Shown in pieces: positions 16,942 through 25,454 of a stretch of 64,000 nt of DNA. Positions within the stretch are counted from its first letter, which is position 1, and each line of letters starts with the position of its first letter. Location of the stretch: the NCBI GenBank assembly GCA_021323315.1, contig JAJTCQ010000008.1, positions 30,160 to 94,159 of the forward strand, given 5' to 3'. This stretch comes from Gaiellaceae bacterium. Its GTDB lineage: Bacteria; Actinomycetota; Thermoleophilia; Gaiellales; Gaiellaceae. The notes beneath the pieces were generated by a model. It ran no database searches and had not been told where the DNA came from. It saw only the letters and a program-made list of their open reading frames with translations. The position numbers and the translations under genes were made by a program.

Positions 16942-19254
16942 GTGACGCAGACGCTCATTCGAGGGCTGCTTCCCGAGGATCCGTTTCTCGAGCTGTACCT
17001 CGTGCGTCCCGGTGGCGCGACGGTGTTCGCACTCGGTCCCGACGAACGGATGACCGTCGTCGACACGCGCGGCAACCAGACCGCCGAGATCTCGGTGCTG
17101 GGTGCCGACGGGCGCGACGACGCGGCCGCACTCGAGGCGACGGCCGACGCGCCCGCGACCGTGGTCAGGGCAGCACTCGCCGACCGCAACGGCAGCCTCC
17201 TCGCGCACGAGCTCGGCTCGCGCGGGCTCGATCCCGCCGATGCGCTCGCCATCCGGCTGTTCGGCGAGTTGTCGCCCGCGGGTTCGGCGCAGACGTTCCG
17301 TGCGGAGCGCGCCGTGACGGTGGTCGTCGCCGCGCCGGCGGGCCGCATCGTCGACGGCGCGCCGCCGCCCTCGGAGCTCCTCGTCGAGGTGCGGCGCGTG
17401 ACGCCGCGCACCTACGAGCAGCAGGAGCTCCCTCCGCCACTCGCGGAGCCGCGACTCGACGTGCGCGTCGACTCGGCGACCGCCCTCGCGTACGAGGTGC
17501 GCGCCGGCGAGTTCATCCAGGTGATCGACATCGAGGGCAAGCAGTGCTCGGACTTCCTCGCGTTCCACCGCGGGAAGCTCGAGTCGGGACTCGAGCGCGG
17601 GCTCGACGCGACGACGACGCGCTCGCTCATGGGCCAGGCGTACCCGCAGCCGGGACTGCAGGGGAAGTTCTACGACGTCGACCAGGATCCGCTGATCGAG
17701 GTCGTCCGCGACACGGTCGGCCGGCATGACACCTTCGGCCTCGCCTGCACGGCCAAGTACTACGAGGACAAGGGCTATCCCGGCCACGTCAACTGCAGCG
17801 AGAACTTCAACGGGCAGGTCAAGCGATACGGCGTCGCGCCGCGCATGGGCTGGGAGGCACTCAACTTCTTCTACAACACCGGCTTCGACGCGAACAACGT
17901 CTTCGTCATGGACGAGCCATGGTCGCGTCCCGGCGACTACGTGCTCCTGCGGGCACTGAGCGATCTGGTGTGCGCGTCGTCATCGTGCCCGGACGACATC
18001 GACCCGGCGAACGGTTGGCAAGTCACGCCGATCCACGTGCGCGTGTACGCCCCGGACAACAGCTTCTCCGTGGCGATCGCGCGTCGCGTGACCCCGGACG
18101 CCGATCCCGTGCTCACGAAGGAGACGACCTTCCACCCCCGCACGAGCGAGCTCACGAAGAGCTTCGTCGAATACCGCGGTTACTGGCTCCCGCACTGCTT
18201 CGACAACGAAGGAGTCATTGCGGAGTACTGGGCGTGCCGTGAGCGCTCGGCGGTCATGGATCTCTCGCCACTCAGGAAGTGGGAGGTGCTCGGCCCGGAT
18301 GCAGAGGCGCTGATCCAGCACGCGATCACGCGCGACGCGCGGCGACTCTCGGTCGGCCAGGTGACGTACACCGCGCTCTGCAACGAAACCGGCGGGATGA
18401 TCGACGACGCGACCGTCTACCGCCTCGGGCAGGACAACTTCCGCTTCGTGGGCGGGGACGAGTACGACGGGGTCTGGCTGAACGAGCTCCGCGCGAAGCT
18501 CGAGCTCAAGGCCTGGGTGAAACCCTCGACCGATCAGCTTCACAACGTCGCCGTCCAGGGACCCGAGAGCCGTGGGCTCCTGGAGAAGATCGTGTGGACG
18601 CCGCCGACGCAGACCTCGCTCGAGGATCTCAAGTGGTTCCGCTTCACGGTCGGGCGGATCGGGACGTACGACGGCATCCCGATCGTCGTCTCCCGCACCG
18701 GCTACACGGGGGAGCTCGGCTACGAGGTCTGGTGCCACCCCTCCGACGGGCCGGCGGTCTGGGATGCGATCTGGGAGGCCGGCTCCAAGCATGGCCTGAC
18801 GCCGCTCGGTCTGGAAGCGCTCGACATCCTGCGCATCGAGTCCGGGTTGATCTTCGCCGGCTCCGAGTTCGACGACCAGGTCGACCCATTCGAGGCGGGG
18901 ATCGGCTTTGCGGTCGACCTGAAGACCGACGACGACTTCGTCGGACGCGCTGCGCTCGAGGACCGCCAGGCGCATCCCCAGCGCGTCCTCGTCGGGCTCG
19001 AGCTGGAGGGCAACGAGACCGCCGGACACGGAGACGAGGTCTACGTCGGCCGGCAGCGTGTCGGCGTCGTCACGAGCGGCACGCGGAGCCCGATCCTGAA
19101 GAAGAACATCGCGCTGGCACGCATCGCGGTGCAATACGCGGACCTCGACACGAAGCTCGAGGTGGGCAAGCTCGACGGGCTGCAGAAGCGGATTCCGGCG
19201 ACCGTCGTTCGCTTCCCCTTCTACGACCCGGAGAAGACCCGGCCGCGCTCGTAG
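16942..19254 (+). CDS. DUF1989 (urea carboxylase-associated) – GcvT aminomethyltransferase fusion
   Basis: 770 residues from GTG 16942. Residues about 1-150 look like a degenerate DUF1989-type half (GGATVFALGPDERMTVVDTRGNQTAEI). Residues about 165-400 are a fuller DUF1989 copy: RAGEFIQVIDIEGKQCSDFLAF, TFGLACTAKYYEDKGYPGHVNC and WQVTPIHVRVYAPDNSF. Residues about 410-770 are a folate-binding GcvT domain: RSAVMDLSPLRKWEVLGPDAE, NVAVQGPESRGLLEKI, VSRTGYTGELGYEVWCH and LGLEALDILRIESGL. GcvT domains move a one-carbon unit from an aminomethyl donor to THF; DUF1989 proteins accompany urea/guanidine-type carboxylases. The combined function is unknown; a demethylase of a methylated N-compound is a reasonable inference. 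Confidence 0.88.
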   Translation: MTQTLIRGLLPEDPFLELYLVRPGGATVFALGPDERMTVVDTRGNQTAEISVLGADGRDDAAALEATADAPATVVRAALADRNGSLLAHELGSRGLDPADALAIRLFGELSPAGSAQTFRAERAVTVVVAAPAGRIVDGAPPPSELLVEVRRVTPRTYEQQELPPPLAEPRLDVRVDSATALAYEVRAGEFIQVIDIEGKQCSDFLAFHRGKLESGLERGLDATTTRSLMGQAYPQPGLQGKFYDVDQDPLIEVVRDTVGRHDTFGLACTAKYYEDKGYPGHVNCSENFNGQVKRYGVAPRMGWEALNFFYNTGFDANNVFVMDEPWSRPGDYVLLRALSDLVCASSSCPDDIDPANGWQVTPIHVRVYAPDNSFSVAIARRVTPDADPVLTKETTFHPRTSELTKSFVEYRGYWLPHCFDNEGVIAEYWACRERSAVMDLSPLRKWEVLGPDAEALIQHAITRDARRLSVGQVTYTALCNETGGMIDDATVYRLGQDNFRFVGGDEYDGVWLNELRAKLELKAWVKPSTDQLHNVAVQGPESRGLLEKIVWTPPTQTSLEDLKWFRFTVGRIGTYDGIPIVVSRTGYTGELGYEVWCHPSDGPAVWDAIWEAGSKHGLTPLGLEALDILRIESGLIFAGSEFDDQVDPFEAGIGFAVDLKTDDDFVGRAALEDRQAHPQRVLVGLELEGNETAGHGDEVYVGRQRVGVVTSGTRSPILKKNIALARIAVQYADLDTKLEVGKLDGLQKRIPATVVRFPFYDPEKTRPRS

Positions 19255-19265
19255 GAGTCGCGACC

Positions 19266-19691
19266 ATGGCCCGGCGCGTCCTCCTCTGCCTGCCCTCCGG
19301 CACGGCGCTGATCGACCCCGACCCGGACGAGACCGCGAGGCGCGACGTCGAGCTGGCGACGGAGTGGGGCGGGAGCGCCGCCGGCATCATCGGCTGGTCC
19401 GAAGGTGGCTGGACCGCCGTCGACCTCGCCGCGCAGCACGGCGACCTCGTCGATCGGCTCGTACTCGTGTCGACACCCGTGCCCGGCGAGGGGGCCGCCG
19501 CGCCGAGCGCGGTGACCGCGAAGACGCTCCTCCTGTACGGGTCTCGTGACGGAGGCAATGCACAGGCACGGTGGTGGCAGAACGCCGTTGGCGGCAGGAT
19601 CGAGATGCTTCCGGGTGAAGGGCGTGACATCCTCGGGCGCGTCTGGGCGCGCGCGCTCTCGCACGTCGCTCCCGGGCGCCTCCGGAAGTAG
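19266..19691 (+). CDS. Short alpha/beta-hydrolase-like protein, probably incomplete fold
   Basis: 141 residues from ATG 19266. A nucleophile elbow IIGWSEGGWTAVDLAA is followed by RLVLVSTPVPGEG and TLLLYGSRDGG, where the acid residue would sit. The expected C-terminal catalytic His is missing: the last strand region reads RIEMLPGEGRDILGRVW. At about half the length of normal esterases (250-300) it lacks the N-terminal strands and cap. It may be a minimal or decayed hydrolase. It lies 11 bases after the DUF1989-GcvT gene and 9 before the PhyH gene, in an apparent operon. Confidence 0.65.
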   Translation: MARRVLLCLPSGTALIDPDPDETARRDVELATEWGGSAAGIIGWSEGGWTAVDLAAQHGDLVDRLVLVSTPVPGEGAAAPSAVTAKTLLLYGSRDGGNAQARWWQNAVGGRIEMLPGEGRDILGRVWARALSHVAPGRLRK

Positions 19692-19700
19692 CGTTCCCCC

Positions 19701-20558
19701 ATGGTCGAGTCCTTCTCGCTCGAGCAGGTCGACTCGTTCCAGCGCGACGGCTTCCTGATCGTCGACGAGGGCCTTGTGTCCGAGCGCGGGCTCGAGCTCC
19801 TCCGCGAACGCTACGTCCCGCTCTTCGAGGGCGAGTACGAGACCGGGATCCGGCCGGACGAAGTGAACTGGGTGGCCGGGCGCGATCCCGAAGACCGCAC
19901 GCGCCAGCTCTGCAACGCCTGGAAGGCCGACGACGTGATCGCAGCCCAGGTGCTGTCCGAGCGGACCGGGCGCCTCGCCGCGCAACTCGCAAGCTACCGG
20001 GGCGTGCGGATCCTCCAGGACAACGTGCTCTGGAAGCCGCCCGGCACGAAGGCGATCGGTTTCCACCAGGACTCCTCGTACGCGGACTACCTCGTCCCGC
20101 CGGAGATGATCACGTGCTGGATCTCGCTCCACGAGACGCAGGCCGACGCGGGGCCGATCGAGTTCGTCCGCGGCTCTCACACGTGGCCGAAGTCGCCGCC
20201 TGAGCGCACCCAGTTCCACGCCCCGGCCGACTGGCTCGCCGGGCCGCGGGCGGCCGCACCGGAAGGCGTCGAGCTCGAGACGGTTCCGGTCGTCGTGAAG
20301 GCGGGCGGCGGCTCGTTCCACCACGGCCTGACCTGGCACGGCTCGGCGCCGAACTCTTCGGGAACGGTCGCGCGCATGGCGCTGGTCTCACACTTCCTGC
20401 CGGTCGAAGCGCGGTTCCACGAAACGAACGTCGACGTCAACTACTCGCGCTACCGGCGTCGCGGCGACCTCTCGATGGACGAGTCGTTCTTCCCGGTCGT
20501 CTGGACGGAGTCGGGCTACCGCACGCCCTGGCTCGCCGAGCTGCCCGACCTGGGCTAG
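19701..20558 (+). CDS. Phytanoyl-CoA dioxygenase (PhyH) family Fe(II)/2-oxoglutarate oxygenase
   Basis: 285 residues. The 2-His-1-carboxylate triad is visible as GFHQDSSYADY (His and Asp, near 115) and HHGLTWHGSAPNSSG (C-terminal His), with an Arg in TVARMALVSHF for 2-oxoglutarate. The N-terminus MVESFSLEQVDSFQRDGFLIV is typical of bacterial PhyH proteins. These enzymes hydroxylate small substrates, some of them quaternary amines or N-methyl compounds. The context with a GcvT fusion makes an N-demethylating or hydroxylating role possible, but PhyH members are diverse and the substrate cannot be read. Its stop overlaps the convergent gene's stop by 4 bases. Confidence 0.88.
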   Translation: MVESFSLEQVDSFQRDGFLIVDEGLVSERGLELLRERYVPLFEGEYETGIRPDEVNWVAGRDPEDRTRQLCNAWKADDVIAAQVLSERTGRLAAQLASYRGVRILQDNVLWKPPGTKAIGFHQDSSYADYLVPPEMITCWISLHETQADAGPIEFVRGSHTWPKSPPERTQFHAPADWLAGPRAAAPEGVELETVPVVVKAGGGSFHHGLTWHGSAPNSSGTVARMALVSHFLPVEARFHETNVDVNYSRYRRRGDLSMDESFFPVVWTESGYRTPWLAELPDLG

Positions 20559-21016
20559 CCGGGGAGGAATTCCCCGAGGCTCTCGAGCGTCTCGAGGATG
20601 AGCCACGGAGGCACCGTCTCGGCGGCGCGGCGTACGAGCGGTGCGACGAGTCCGGGCAGAGACCCCGCCTCCTCCGCGTCGTCGACCGCGCGCACGAGGC
20701 CGTCCGTGATCGCCCGCTCGAGCTCGTCGCGGTCGAGCCCTTGCTCCTCGGAGAACGCGGTCAGCGCGTCCTCGCTGCGCAAGGCGAGCACGAGCTCCTC
20801 GCGCGAGACGCCGAGCTCGCAGGCCACGCCGTCGACACCGGCGAGCGCGATCCGCTCCAGCGTCTCCGCCACCCCGTCGGCGTCCGGCCGCTCGCGCAGC
20901 TCGCACGGGTCGGCGATGGGCGCCGGCTCGAACCGCCCCCCGCCGAGCGCCAGGTACGGGACGACGACGGCCGCCACGAGCCCGAGGGAGACGAGTAGCG
21001 GCGCGGCTCGTCTCAC
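20555..21016 (-). CDS. Membrane-anchored or exported hypothetical protein
   Basis: 153 residues from GTG 21016, overlapping the stop of the MFS gene by 4 bases (GTGA). One N-terminal hydrophobic helix (LLVSLGLVAAVVVPYLAL, about 7-24) acts as signal or anchor. The rest is an acidic, helical, apparently extracytoplasmic domain with CELRERPDADGVAETLERIAL and GVACELGVSREELVLAL. Two cysteines could form a disulfide. I do not recognise a family. Translational coupling to the exporter suggests it works with it, for example as a periplasmic partner. Confidence 0.65.
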   Translation of the reverse strand: MRRAAPLLVSLGLVAAVVVPYLALGGGRFEPAPIADPCELRERPDADGVAETLERIALAGVDGVACELGVSREELVLALRSEDALTAFSEEQGLDRDELERAITDGLVRAVDDAEEAGSLPGLVAPLVRRAAETVPPWLILETLESLGEFLPG

Positions 21017-22329
21017 GCCACCCGCCTCCGCATGAGCGCCACCGGGACGAGCGCGCACAGCGTCAGTGCCGCTGCGAGTAGGAACGGGCCCGAGAACGCG
21101 CTCGTCACTGCCCGATCGAGCTGCTCCTGGAGCCCGTCGATCAACGCCCGCCACTCGTCGTCGTCGGGCCGCCCCTCGAACGCGCGCTCCACGTCGGGAA
21201 GCTCGCCGACCTCGTTCGCGCGGTCGACCTCGGCCAGGACGTCCTGCGCGACGCCGAGTTTGTCGAGCGGCGGGATCTCGCTGTCCAGGACGACGGCCGC
21301 ACCGGCGCGAATCGCCTCGTCGCGGTTCTCCTCGAGCGCGGTGGTCAGCACGGGCGCGAGTAGGACGAGTCCGACCACGACGCCTGCGTGGCGCGCCGCG
21401 ATCGTCCACCCACCGTGGACGACCTGGTCGGGCCGGTTGCGCAGCGCGTGCTCGGTGAGGCCGCCCACGGTGAGCCCGAGGCCCGCCCCGACGAGGATCT
21501 GCGGCGGAATCGTCCAGCCCCAGCCGGCCCGCGGCATGAGCGCGAGCGCGGCGAGCCCACCTGCGAGCAGGATCACGCCGCACGCGACGCCCTGGACCGG
21601 CGCAAGGCTCGCCGGGCGCAGACGTCCGACGACGATGGCGACGAGCGGCATCGCCGTGACGACGACTCCCGCCGCCGCCGGAGACATCCCCCACCCGTCC
21701 ACGAGGAGCAGGACGACGAGGAACAGCGCCGCAACGAGCCCGCCGGCGACGAACAGCAGCGCGGAGTTGGCGGTGAGGGAGGGCCGGCCGGCCGGTGTAC
21801 GCGTCGGGCGGCCGGTCACGCCGCGCACGGAGAAGAGGAGCGCCAGCGAGAGCGGCACCTGCACGAGGAAGATGGACTCCCAGCCGAGGATCTGGGTGAG
21901 GATCCCGCCCGCAGCGGGCCCGAGTGCGGCGCCCAGGATGCCCGCGGCGACCCACGTACGGAGCGCCCGTTCGTCGCCCTGAACCTCCGCGAGAAGGTCG
22001 AGCGCCGCCGTGACGACGAGCGCCGCGCCGACGGCCTGCACGCAACGGGCTCCGACGAGCACCTCGAAGGAGGGCGCGAGGCCGCAGGCCAGCGAGGCGC
22101 CGGCGAACACGACGCTCCCGGTGACGAACGCTTCGCGTGGTCGGCGCCTGGAGACATACGCTGCGGGAACGGCGAGGAGCGCAAGGACGAGGTTGAACGA
22201 CGTGAGCACCCATGCGACCGACGTGATTGCGACGTCGAACTGGCCGAGGATCTCGGGGAGCGCGAGCGTGACGATGGAGGAGTCCGCGAGCGCGAGCCCG
22301 ACGGCAACCCCGAGCAGTCGCGCGCGCAT
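21013..22329 (-). CDS. MFS transporter, EmrB/QacA-like (DHA2)
   Basis: 438 residues with about 12-14 hydrophobic helices. The family signature ALADSSIVTLALPEI (DHA2 motif D1, usually LD-x-TIVNVALP) is in helix 1, and FVTGSVVFAGASLACGLAPS and VAAGILGAALGPAAGGIL (antiporter motif C region) follow. It probably exports a hydrophobic or cationic compound by proton antiport. A soluble acidic loop (about residues 345-400) precedes the last helix, which is unusual. It is coupled to the downstream anchored protein. The substrate is not predictable. Confidence 0.85.
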   Translation of the reverse strand: MRARLLGVAVGLALADSSIVTLALPEILGQFDVAITSVAWVLTSFNLVLALLAVPAAYVSRRRPREAFVTGSVVFAGASLACGLAPSFEVLVGARCVQAVGAALVVTAALDLLAEVQGDERALRTWVAAGILGAALGPAAGGILTQILGWESIFLVQVPLSLALLFSVRGVTGRPTRTPAGRPSLTANSALLFVAGGLVAALFLVVLLLVDGWGMSPAAAGVVVTAMPLVAIVVGRLRPASLAPVQGVACGVILLAGGLAALALMPRAGWGWTIPPQILVGAGLGLTVGGLTEHALRNRPDQVVHGGWTIAARHAGVVVGLVLLAPVLTTALEENRDEAIRAGAAVVLDSEIPPLDKLGVAQDVLAEVDRANEVGELPDVERAFEGRPDDDEWRALIDGLQEQLDRAVTSAFSGPFLLAAALTLCALVPVALMRRRVA

Positions 22330-22683
22330 GACGCGAGTCTAGGAGTCCGGCTAGCGTCCGCCGGTGCGCCGCAGGCTGGTCGCCATCCCTTATCGCCGGC
22401 GGGGTCGTCGGCGCAGACGCAGATCGTCGAGGGCCGGCCACGGGTCGTCGTCCGTCCCTCGTCGTCGGACATGCGTGCGTCGGGGGCCGTGTGGTCACTG
22501 GTGTGGGTCGTCGGAGAGGACAGAACGTTCGGTTCTCGATGATCTGGCAGCGCTGCACCGATACGTGCCGGCAGATCGGCTCGGACGCCGTAGCGGCTGC
22601 GGGCAACCGCGACGCACCGAGTCCGAGCCCTCGTGGAGGCAGGTCGGCGTGGCGCCCATGCTCACTCGCGTCGTCAGGGAGCG
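22330..22683. other. Intergenic stretch, no gene seen
   Basis: 354 bases between the MFS start (minus strand) and the stop of the flavin reductase gene (minus strand). The only open frames are Arg/Ser-rich and lack ribosome sites or family resemblance. No tRNA, strong hairpin or repeat was found by eye. It presumably holds the promoter for the MFS gene. Confidence 0.5.
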
Positions 22684-23691
22684 CTAGGCCGTCTCGCGGA
22701 AGCGGGCCGCGAGCACTTCGATGAGAGCGATTGCCGCGCGCGGATCGGCCTCAAGGGCAGAGAGGAGCTGCTGCCGCGACACGCCGATGGTCCGCACGTG
22801 GCCGACCGCATGGATGTCGGCGATCCTGCCGCCACCTGGATCGAGCACCTCGATCTCGCCGATCAGCTCACCCGGGCCCAGCGTGAGCGAGCGCCCCGGC
22901 CGCTCGACGTTCGCGTGGCCTTCGACGAGCAACAGGAGGTCGCAGCCCGCCTCCCCCATCTGCATGATCGGCTCCCCGTCGGCGTACTCGCGCTCCTCAC
23001 CGAGCGCGAGGATCGGGTCGAGCAGCTCGCGCGGGAGGAGCGAGAAGACGCGCGGGTCCTCGATGAGCCGCTCGTAGCGTCCGCCGTGGAAGAGGAGCGG
23101 GCGTCCCTCGCCGTAGCGGGCGAACTCGACCTGACCGAGGAACAGCGAATGATCGCCGCCCCAGTACGAGCGCACCACACGCGCGACGAGATGTGCGAGC
23201 GCCCCCTCGACGAGCGGCGTCTCGTGGACGATCTCGAACGTCGCCTCGGGGAGGTCCTCGGCAACCCGCCCGGCGAAGCGATCCGACAGGCCGGTCTGCT
23301 TCGCCTCGAGCACGCTGACGCCGAAGCGCGTCCCCTCGTGCAGGAGCGCGCCCATCCTCGCGCGACGGTCGATCGAGATGAGGACGAGCGGGGGCCGCAG
23401 GGACACGGACATGAAGGCGTTCGCCGTCATGCCGTGCACCTGCTCGGCGGCGCGCGTCGTGAGCACCGTCACCCCGGTCGCGAACATGCCGAGCGTCTTG
23501 CGGAAGGCGAGTGCGGGATCCCCTTCGAGGCCTTCGCCGAGCTCGAGTGCCCCCGCGGACGGCGCAGCGTCGAACGACGCGCCGAACGCCTCCGGCGCCG
23601 AGATCGCGTCGGAGACGTCGATCGCGAACTCCGTCGGCCTCGAAGCTTCCACGGTCGGGATTCTGACCGAGTGGCCGCTGCCTTCCGTCAT
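22684..23691 (-). CDS. Flavin reductase-like protein fused to a cyclic-nucleotide-binding domain
   Basis: 335 residues from ATG 23691. After a ~60-residue leader, residues about 60-215 are a flavin-reductase (HpaC-like split barrel) domain: FRKTLGMFATGVTVLTTRA, MTANAFMSVSLRPPLVLISIDRRA and HSLFLGQVEFARYGEGRPLLFHGGRY. Residues about 225-335 are a cNMP-binding/Crp-type barrel: EREYADGEPIMQMGEAGCDLLLLVEGHANVE and LGPGELIGEIEVLDPGG. The reductase half would supply reduced FMN/FAD to a partner oxygenase; the sensor half lacks an obvious PRAARA-type phosphate cassette (it reads VLDPGGGRIADI), so it may not bind cAMP. Divergent from the Amt-like gene. Confidence 0.85.
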   Translation of the reverse strand: MTEGSGHSVRIPTVEASRPTEFAIDVSDAISAPEAFGASFDAAPSAGALELGEGLEGDPALAFRKTLGMFATGVTVLTTRAAEQVHGMTANAFMSVSLRPPLVLISIDRRARMGALLHEGTRFGVSVLEAKQTGLSDRFAGRVAEDLPEATFEIVHETPLVEGALAHLVARVVRSYWGGDHSLFLGQVEFARYGEGRPLLFHGGRYERLIEDPRVFSLLPRELLDPILALGEEREYADGEPIMQMGEAGCDLLLLVEGHANVERPGRSLTLGPGELIGEIEVLDPGGGRIADIHAVGHVRTIGVSRQQLLSALEADPRAAIALIEVLAARFRETA

Positions 23692-23839
23692 CCGAACTTG
23701 AAATCCGCGTGACGTGCCACTGATAATCGGCAACCGTAGTGGGCAACCACTTCCACCGGGAGACCTGGAGCCGTTCGAACGCGTGTCGTGAGCGCGCCCA
23801 GAGCCGCCCGGCCCCTGTCCAGATCGAAAGGAGTCGCCG

Positions 23840-25359
23840 ATGCAGCTAGCCGCCTGGCTCGCGCAGGCATCACCCCAGTTCCCCGAACAGGTGACGACGA
23901 GCACGCTCCTGCAGAACGTCGTCTACGCGTCGGGCACCGTCGGTGCGATCGTGATCCTGGCCGGCCTCATGCTCGTGGACGTCGGCGGCGTGCGCCGTGT
24001 GAACGTCTTCGCCGCGGCGGCGGAGAAGATGATCGGCTTCTTCATCGGCTTCGCGGTCTACTTCCTCGTCGGCTTCGCGATCTGGAACTGGCAGTACTAC
24101 GTCGCATTCGAGATCGAGAGCCCGTACTGGCAGGCGATCAAGGACTGGTGGCTCGGCGGGACCTTCGCGAACGACTTCGCGCAGAACGTGGATCCCGCCA
24201 GCATGGGCGCGAACCTGAACAACCAGCAGATCTTCATCTTCTTCCTCGCGGCGTTCGCCGGCATCGTGAACGTTCTGCTCCACCTATCGGTCACGGAGCG
24301 AATGAAGCCGGCCGCCTACTACATCATCTGTGTCGTCGCGGCGGTCATGTCGTCGGTCCTCAGCTGGATGACGTGGGGATCGACCGGCCCGCTGACGAAC
24401 CAGGGCTTCCACGACTTCTTCGGGATCGCGTTCGTGTACCTGTTCCCCGCGGGCATGGCTCTCGTTCTCGTGCGCCGAGTCGGGGCACGACCGGGGATGT
24501 ACGCGCCGCACCCCAAGGTGCCCGCGTACCGCTCCTACAACCTGGGCCTGACGACCGTCGGCGTGGCCCTCATCTTCAGCGGCCTCCCGATGGTGATCCT
24601 CTCCTGTCTCTTCTTCTTCGCTCCCGAGCAGTACGCCGTCAGCGTGACGATGGCGGAGACGAGCGTCGGTGTCGCGTTCAACAACCTCGGCAGTACGCCG
24701 TCAGCGTGACGATGGCGGAGACGAGCGTCGGTGTCGCGTTCAACAACCTCGGGCTCGCCTGGGCAGGTGGTGCGCTCACCGGCGCTGCGATCGCGTACTG
24801 GAAGAAGAGCTACATCTACCTGCTGCTGGGGCCACTCGGCGCGTACGTCGCCGGAGCTCCCGCGTTCGACATCTACCAGCCCTGGCAGATGTTCCTCGTC
24901 GCGCTCGGCGCGCCGTTCGCCTGCTACGTCGTGTACGAGTTCAGCCAGCGCCGCGGCTGGGACGAGCACAAGCTCACGCCGCTGTTCCTGGGCGCGGGCA
25001 CGTACGGCCTGCTCATGGTCGGCCTCATCAAATGGGGTGAGCCACAGGGTGGGTACTTCGGAGTCACGGAAGGCGAGTTCGCGTTCCAGAACGCCGAGGT
25101 GAACCTCTTCTGGCAGGCGCTGGGCCTCGTCGTCGCGATCGGCCTCGGCGTCGTGACGGCCGCCGTCATGGCGTTCATCCTCGAGCGGACGATCGGCCTG
25201 AGGCTGTCCGAGGAGGAGCAGGTCGCGGGCATCGACGGGCCCGTATGGGGTCTCGACCCCGACCTGGCGATGTACACGGGCGGAAACGGCGCTCCGTCGA
25301 CGCCGGCGCCGCCGTCGGGCGCGCCGGCGCCCGTCCCGGCGGCTCCCTCGGACTCGTAG
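23840..25359 (+). pseudogene. Ammonium transporter-like (Amt family) gene split by a 62-bp tandem duplication
   Basis: The first frame (ATG 23840) runs 289 residues to TGA 24707-24709; the second frame continues to 25359. The break is an exact 62-bp tandem duplication (24628-24752); removing one unit restores a 485-residue protein with 11 hydrophobic helices, as in Amt. An ATG at 24712, two bases after the stop, could restart translation of the second part (215 residues). The N-terminus AAWLAQASPQF resembles the intact Amt at 27501. The aligned pore positions lack both histidines (AFVYLFPAG where the intact gene has GVVHGVAG), so even the restored protein would be an atypical Amt paralogue. 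Assembly error versus true frameshift cannot be told here. Confidence 0.75.
24628..24752 (+). repeat. Exact 62-bp tandem duplication inside the Amt-like gene
   Basis: Units start at CAGTACGCC 24629 and 24691 and are identical through ACAACCTCGG. The period is 62, not a multiple of 3, so it shifts the frame. The unit encodes QYAVSVTMAETSVGVAFNN, the loop between two membrane helices. No mobile-element ends are present. Confidence 0.95.
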
Positions 25360-25367
25360 CGCGAGAA

Positions 25368-25401
25368 GCGGCCAGGGCGCGCGGCGACGTGCCCTGGCCG
25401 C
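25368..25401 (+). terminator. Strong hairpin after the Amt-like gene
   Basis: Perfect 11-bp inverted repeat GCGGCCAGGGC (25368-25378) and GCCCTGGCCGC (25391-25401) around a 12-base loop, 8 bases after the stop codon. No U-tract follows, as is common in high-GC genomes. It probably terminates or stabilises the upstream transcript. Confidence 0.65.
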
Positions 25402-25437
25402 CTACGCCGGTGGTACCATGGCGCCGTCGGCAACGGA

Positions 25438-25454
25438 ATTGCACTGAACGCAAT
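25438..25454. promoter_or_regulatory. Candidate operator ATTGC-N7-GCAAT overlapping a start codon
   Basis: ATTGCACTGAACGCAAT has perfect 5-base arms and its right arm overlaps the ATG at 25453. A near-identical site (ATTGCACCTTGAGCAAC) lies at 36479-36495 in the iclR/soxD promoter region. The shared spacing and ATTGCAC half suggest one regulator, perhaps the IclR protein, binds both. Confidence 0.4.

Noticed and set aside
22364-22687. 107-codon frame in the gap between the MFS and flavin reductase genes
   Set aside because: Arg/Ser-rich, no ribosome site, no resemblance to a protein family.
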